Assembly: GCA_963973915.1 (NCBI GenBank)
Contig: CAXBBM010000011.1
Span: 50,757 to 114,756 of the forward strand
DNA length: 64,000 nucleotides
Source: Polycyclovorans sp002706265
GTDB lineage: Bacteria > Pseudomonadota > Gammaproteobacteria > Nevskiales > Nevskiaceae
Direction: 5' to 3'
The position numbers and the translations under genes were made by a program. Position 1 is the first letter of the stretch. The number at the start of each line of letters is the position of its first letter. Positions 59,946 through 64,000 of this stretch are shown here, in pieces. Under the pieces are notes generated by a model. That model saw only the letters and a list, made by a program, of their open reading frames with translations. It was not told the DNA's origin and did not search any database.

Positions 59946-60737
59946 TCAGATCACGGCCCGGCTGGCGCTGCCGCGAGTGTCGTCACGACCGAGAAAGTGG
60001 CGGGCATAACGGGGGTTCAATTCCGACACGTCGAGCAGCATGAACACGTCGGCGCAGTTGAAATCCCGATCCCAGTACGGCTCGCCGCAGGCTTTTGCGC
60101 CAAGCGAGACATAGGCCTTCAGCAGCGGCGGCAGGCGCGGCCGCTCCACCGGGCGGGCGTCGGCCAGCGGCAGGCCTTGGTAAGGGCGCACGTGCTGGCG
60201 CTCGGGGGCCATGTACTTGCCGCGAAGCTGTTCGAGAATGGCGTGGGCGCTGCTGCCGCCGTCTTCCAGACCGATGCTGGCGCAGCCGAACAGGTAGTCG
60301 TAGTTGTTCTCGATCACGTACGCGGCGATGCCCTGCCACAGGGTGGCGATGGCGGCGCCGCTGCGAAAGTCGGCGTGCACGCAGGTGCGGCCAATTTCCA
60401 TCACGCGGCCGGGCAGGCTGTCGATCATGGCCAGATCGAACTCCCCGGCGGAGTAGAAGCCGCCGGCGCGCTGGGCCTGGTCGCAGGTCAACAGGCGGGT
60501 GCAGGCAATGAGCTGCCCGGTGTGGGTGTCGTGCACGGTGAGGTGTTTGCAGTAGGCGTCGAAATGGTCGACATCGACGCCATCGCCGTCGATCTGGGCG
60601 CCCAGCTCGCCGGCGAAGATCTGGTAGCGCAGCATCTGGGTGGCGCGGATGGCCTCCACCGTGTCGGCAAAACCGAGCTGGAAGCGGGGCGCAGCGGCCG
60701 TATTGATGGGGCGCTGGCTGTCGATCATCTGCGTCAT
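59946..60737 (-). CDS. OlsB-like ornithine N-acyltransferase (GNAT fold)
   Basis: 263 residues. The family pattern includes LRYQIFAGELGA near residue 37, D-x-D-x-F-D-A-Y-C-K-H-L, MEIGRTCVHADFRSGAAIATLWQGI and YLFGCASIG. In OlsB it makes 3-hydroxyacyl-ornithine (lyso-ornithine lipid) from acyl-ACP. Paired with the acyltransferase downstream it would yield ornithine lipids, phosphorus-free membrane lipids used under phosphate limitation. Other members of this group act as hemolysin-like acyltransferases. Confidence 0.82.
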   Translation of the reverse strand: MTQMIDSQRPINTAAAPRFQLGFADTVEAIRATQMLRYQIFAGELGAQIDGDGVDVDHFDAYCKHLTVHDTHTGQLIACTRLLTCDQAQRAGGFYSAGEFDLAMIDSLPGRVMEIGRTCVHADFRSGAAIATLWQGIAAYVIENNYDYLFGCASIGLEDGGSSAHAILEQLRGKYMAPERQHVRPYQGLPLADARPVERPRLPPLLKAYVSLGAKACGEPYWDRDFNCADVFMLLDVSELNPRYARHFLGRDDTRGSASRAVI

Positions 60738-60841
60738 CGCGGTACCTCGGGGTCAACTCAGGACCCGGGCACTCTATTTCTGCGGCATTGTGGCCTTGTG
60801 ACGGTTGCGCGATGGTTTGATGACAGCCCGGCTCGACCCCT

Positions 60842-61978
60842 TCAGGGGGACGGCAAGGCGATGCGGTACACCGGATACGGCCCTGACTGGCTCACCTGCA
60901 GTGGCAGGCGGCCGGCGGTGCGGTCCACCGCCTTGTCGCTCCAGTAGAGCTGGCCATCGTGTCCCAGTGCCAGCGCGCCGGGCCAGCCCAGCGCGCCCGC
61001 GATCCAGGTTTCGGCCTGCCCCCGCACGTCCACGCGGACGATTTTCTGCGAGATGGGCGCCGCGATCGCCCAATCACCGCCCGGCAGCGCCAGCAGGCCC
61101 TCGCTGAAGGGTTTGCCCTTGCTGATGTCGACGCGGCGCGACAACTGGCCTTCGGTGAGGGTCTTGTTGCGCAGGTCGCGCAGCATCAGGCGGGCAATGC
61201 CCTGTTGGCTGGGCACGGCCCAGTTCAGCCATTGTCCGTCGTCCGAGATGGCCACGGCATCGACGCCGGGGCGCACGCTCACCAGCCCGAACATCTCCAT
61301 GCGGCGACCATTGACCCGCGGTGTGTAGCGCTCCGAGCGCGTGCTCGCATCCCGCTCCAGCACCCGGCGCGCCTCGCGCAACTGGCTGTCGTACACCACC
61401 AGTGCGGGATGGCGGGCAATGTAGCTGGCGTCGGCCATCACCACCGTGCGGCCATCGCCGGTCACCGCCAGGCCAGCCATGTAACTGCCGCGTGGCGCCA
61501 GGGAACGCGGCAATGCAAAGTCGTGGACGCGGGCGCCGTTGGACAGGTTGAAGGCCACCAGCCGCGCGGGAAACAGCCCGTGCTCGCCGTGGTCCAGCAC
61601 CCACAGACGCCCTTCGTCATCGAGCGCCAGGGCCGACACGGTGCGCAGCGCGTCACCTTCGACCCGCTTGTCGAGCGGCGGATAGGGTCTGGCTTCGCCG
61701 TTGATCCACTCCACCAGCGGCTGCGCCAGGGTGCCGCGCACGTGCAGACCGAAGAACAGCCGCCCGCCGCGCGTGGCGGCAATGGCAAGTACCGGCGTTG
61801 GCAGACTGGCCACCCGTTCAGCCGCGTCCAGGGTGCGCGCCGCCTGGGGCAATTCCGGCTCGGGGAAGGTCGTGCCGCCGCCGTAGATCACCTTGATGGC
61901 GGTGATGATGATCAGGGTCACGACGAATGACGCCGTCGCGATCCGGGTCATTACCGCACGCACGCGAGGCGAGGCCAT
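60842..61978 (-). CDS. Beta-propeller protein, MRJP/Yellow-like
   Basis: 378 residues. An N-terminal helix (ATASFVVTLIIITAIKVIYGG) anchors or exports it. The rest reads as a six-bladed propeller: D-E-G-R-L-W-V-L-D-H-G, LVAFNLSNGARVHDF, GRTVVMADASY and GHDGQLYWSDKAVD, repeats found in the major royal jelly/Yellow family. Bacterial members are of unknown function. It lies four bases after the rnt stop and probably shares its transcript. Confidence 0.7.
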   Translation of the reverse strand: MASPRVRAVMTRIATASFVVTLIIITAIKVIYGGGTTFPEPELPQAARTLDAAERVASLPTPVLAIAATRGGRLFFGLHVRGTLAQPLVEWINGEARPYPPLDKRVEGDALRTVSALALDDEGRLWVLDHGEHGLFPARLVAFNLSNGARVHDFALPRSLAPRGSYMAGLAVTGDGRTVVMADASYIARHPALVVYDSQLREARRVLERDASTRSERYTPRVNGRRMEMFGLVSVRPGVDAVAISDDGQWLNWAVPSQQGIARLMLRDLRNKTLTEGQLSRRVDISKGKPFSEGLLALPGGDWAIAAPISQKIVRVDVRGQAETWIAGALGWPGALALGHDGQLYWSDKAVDRTAGRLPLQVSQSGPYPVYRIALPSP

Positions 61979-61982
61979 CGCG

Positions 61983-62651
61983 TTACGCGTCTGGCGTCAC
62001 GGCGGTGGACGCGGCAATCCGCGCCTTGGCCGCTTCGTACAGCGGTTGCTGCGCGTTGACCAGCTGGCAGAACAGCGCTGCGGTCTGCTCCGCGTCGTAG
62101 ATCGCGCTGTGCGCCTCGTTGGCGTCGTAACCCAGGTCAGCGGCCACCAGTGCGCGCGCAAGCACGGTCTGACCCAGCGCGGCACCCGACAGGGTCACGG
62201 TGTCGAAGACTGAAAAAGGATGAAACGGGTTGCGCTTGTAGCCCGTGCGCGCCACCGCCGCATTGATGAATCCGAGATCGAAATGGGCGTTGTGGCCAAC
62301 CAGAATGGCGCGCTTGCAGCCGTTTTCACTCACCGCACGGCGAATCGGCCGAAAGATTTTTTCCAGCGCCTCGCGTTCGTCCAGCGCCAGCCGCAGCGGA
62401 TTGTCGACCTTGATGCCGTTGACCTCCAGCGCGGCTTTTTCGATGTTGGCGCCCTCAAACGGCGTCACCGCCGCGAACAGGGTTTCGCGCGGGGTGAGGC
62501 AGCCCTGCTCATCGACCCCGAGAATGACGGCCGCCATTTCCAGCAAAGCGTCGGTCTGAGCGTTGAAGCCACCGGTCTCGACGTCCACAACGACCGGCAG
62601 AAAACCGCGGAAGCGATGACCAATTTTGGGTTTCGGGGCAGGAATGTCCAT
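61983..62651 (-). CDS. rnt: Ribonuclease T
   Basis: 222 residues from ATG 62651; the longer frame from 62726 runs into the divergent promoter region. DEDDh 3'-5' exonuclease that trims tRNA and other stable RNAs. Catalytic residues are in VVVDVETGGFNAQTDALLE, VGHNAHFDLGF and AHSAIYDAEQTAALF. Similarity to E. coli RNase T runs the whole length. It is divergent from argG. Confidence 0.96.
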   Translation of the reverse strand: MDIPAPKPKIGHRFRGFLPVVVDVETGGFNAQTDALLEMAAVILGVDEQGCLTPRETLFAAVTPFEGANIEKAALEVNGIKVDNPLRLALDEREALEKIFRPIRRAVSENGCKRAILVGHNAHFDLGFINAAVARTGYKRNPFHPFSVFDTVTLSGAALGQTVLARALVAADLGYDANEAHSAIYDAEQTAALFCQLVNAQQPLYEAAKARIAASTAVTPDA

Positions 62652-62675
62652 GTCCGACCAGTGTACCGGCAGCCT

Positions 62676-62681
62676 TATACT
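62676..62681 (+). promoter_or_regulatory. Candidate -10 box of argG
   Basis: TATACT (five of six) 38 bases before the argG start in the 68-base divergent gap with rnt. No good -35 at 16-18 bases. Confidence 0.35.
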
Positions 62682-62719
62682 GGATGCCCTTTTTTCTCGA
62701 TTCAGGCGTTCGATCTGCC

Positions 62720-63934
<1,215 letters not shown>

Positions 63935-64000
63935 GGGGCGCGGCACTTCACCACGCCCTTGGGCGACCACTCGCTGATCCGGACGATCCCGCTGCGCGGG

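Overview
The window is GC-rich, densely packed chromosomal DNA from a gammaproteobacterium. Several gene orders support this: pyrG-kdsA-(x)-eno-ftsB-ispD-ispF, surE-pcm-(DedA-like)-nlpD, rpsP-rimM-trmD-rplS, rhlB facing away from trxA-rho, and a sufR-led suf operon. The lack of rpoS after nlpD, a FabH-like gene resembling Pseudomonas PA3286, an OlsB/OlsA pair and several acyl-CoA enzymes suggest a lineage outside Enterobacterales. Nevskiales or a Xanthomonadales relative is a guess from gene content only. I see no tRNA, rRNA, CRISPR array, prophage or intact insertion sequence.

Layout. 1-122: start of a leftward glycine-rich lipoprotein gene. 305-5829: a five-gene peptide/nickel-class ABC importer. 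5927-7570: acyl-CoA ligase. 7700-15025: pyrG, kdsA, an unknown membrane protein, eno, ftsB, ispD, ispF. 15124-15705: leftward Smr protein. 15786-18706: surE, pcm, DedA-like protein, nlpD. 18808-25003: aminotransferase, hom, vapBC, thrC, recJ. 25030-28140: leftward membrane sensor with degenerate c-di-GMP domains. 28265-33527: leftward suf operon (sufR, sufB, a 42-codon small ORF, a tautomerase, sufC, sufD, sufS). 33591-37038: thioesterase, DUF3293-type protein, small hydrolase, then an uncharacterised three-gene operon. 37120-38241: FabH-like synthase. 38349-40239: rpsP operon. 40585-42527: enoyl-CoA hydratase and acyl-CoA dehydrogenase. 42673-49083: TetR regulator and tripartite RND pump. 49478-51589: leftward desaturase and glycosyltransferase. 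51728-53661: RimK-like ATP-grasp enzyme and GNAT. 53658-57016: rhlB-like helicase (leftward), trxA, rho. 57071-57552: a large palindromic repeat. 57650-62651: leftward unknown gene, lipA, olsA-like, olsB-like, beta-propeller protein and rnt. 62720-63934: argG.

Most genes overlap by 4 bases (ATGA or GTGA) or lie a few bases apart, so translational coupling is the rule. The least ordinary features are: (i) the 482-bp palindrome behind rho, whose two halves carry hairpins with a conserved loop but changed, still-paired stems; (ii) a 4-oxalocrotonate-tautomerase homologue and a fitted small ORF inside the suf operon, under a promoter with a GACT-N5-AGTC palindrome; (iii) a VapBC module inserted between hom and thrC; (iv) an RLAN/ATP-grasp plus GNAT pair with a 20-codon ORF coupled to its start; and (v) a Rho with an arginine-rich then acidic N-terminal extension.
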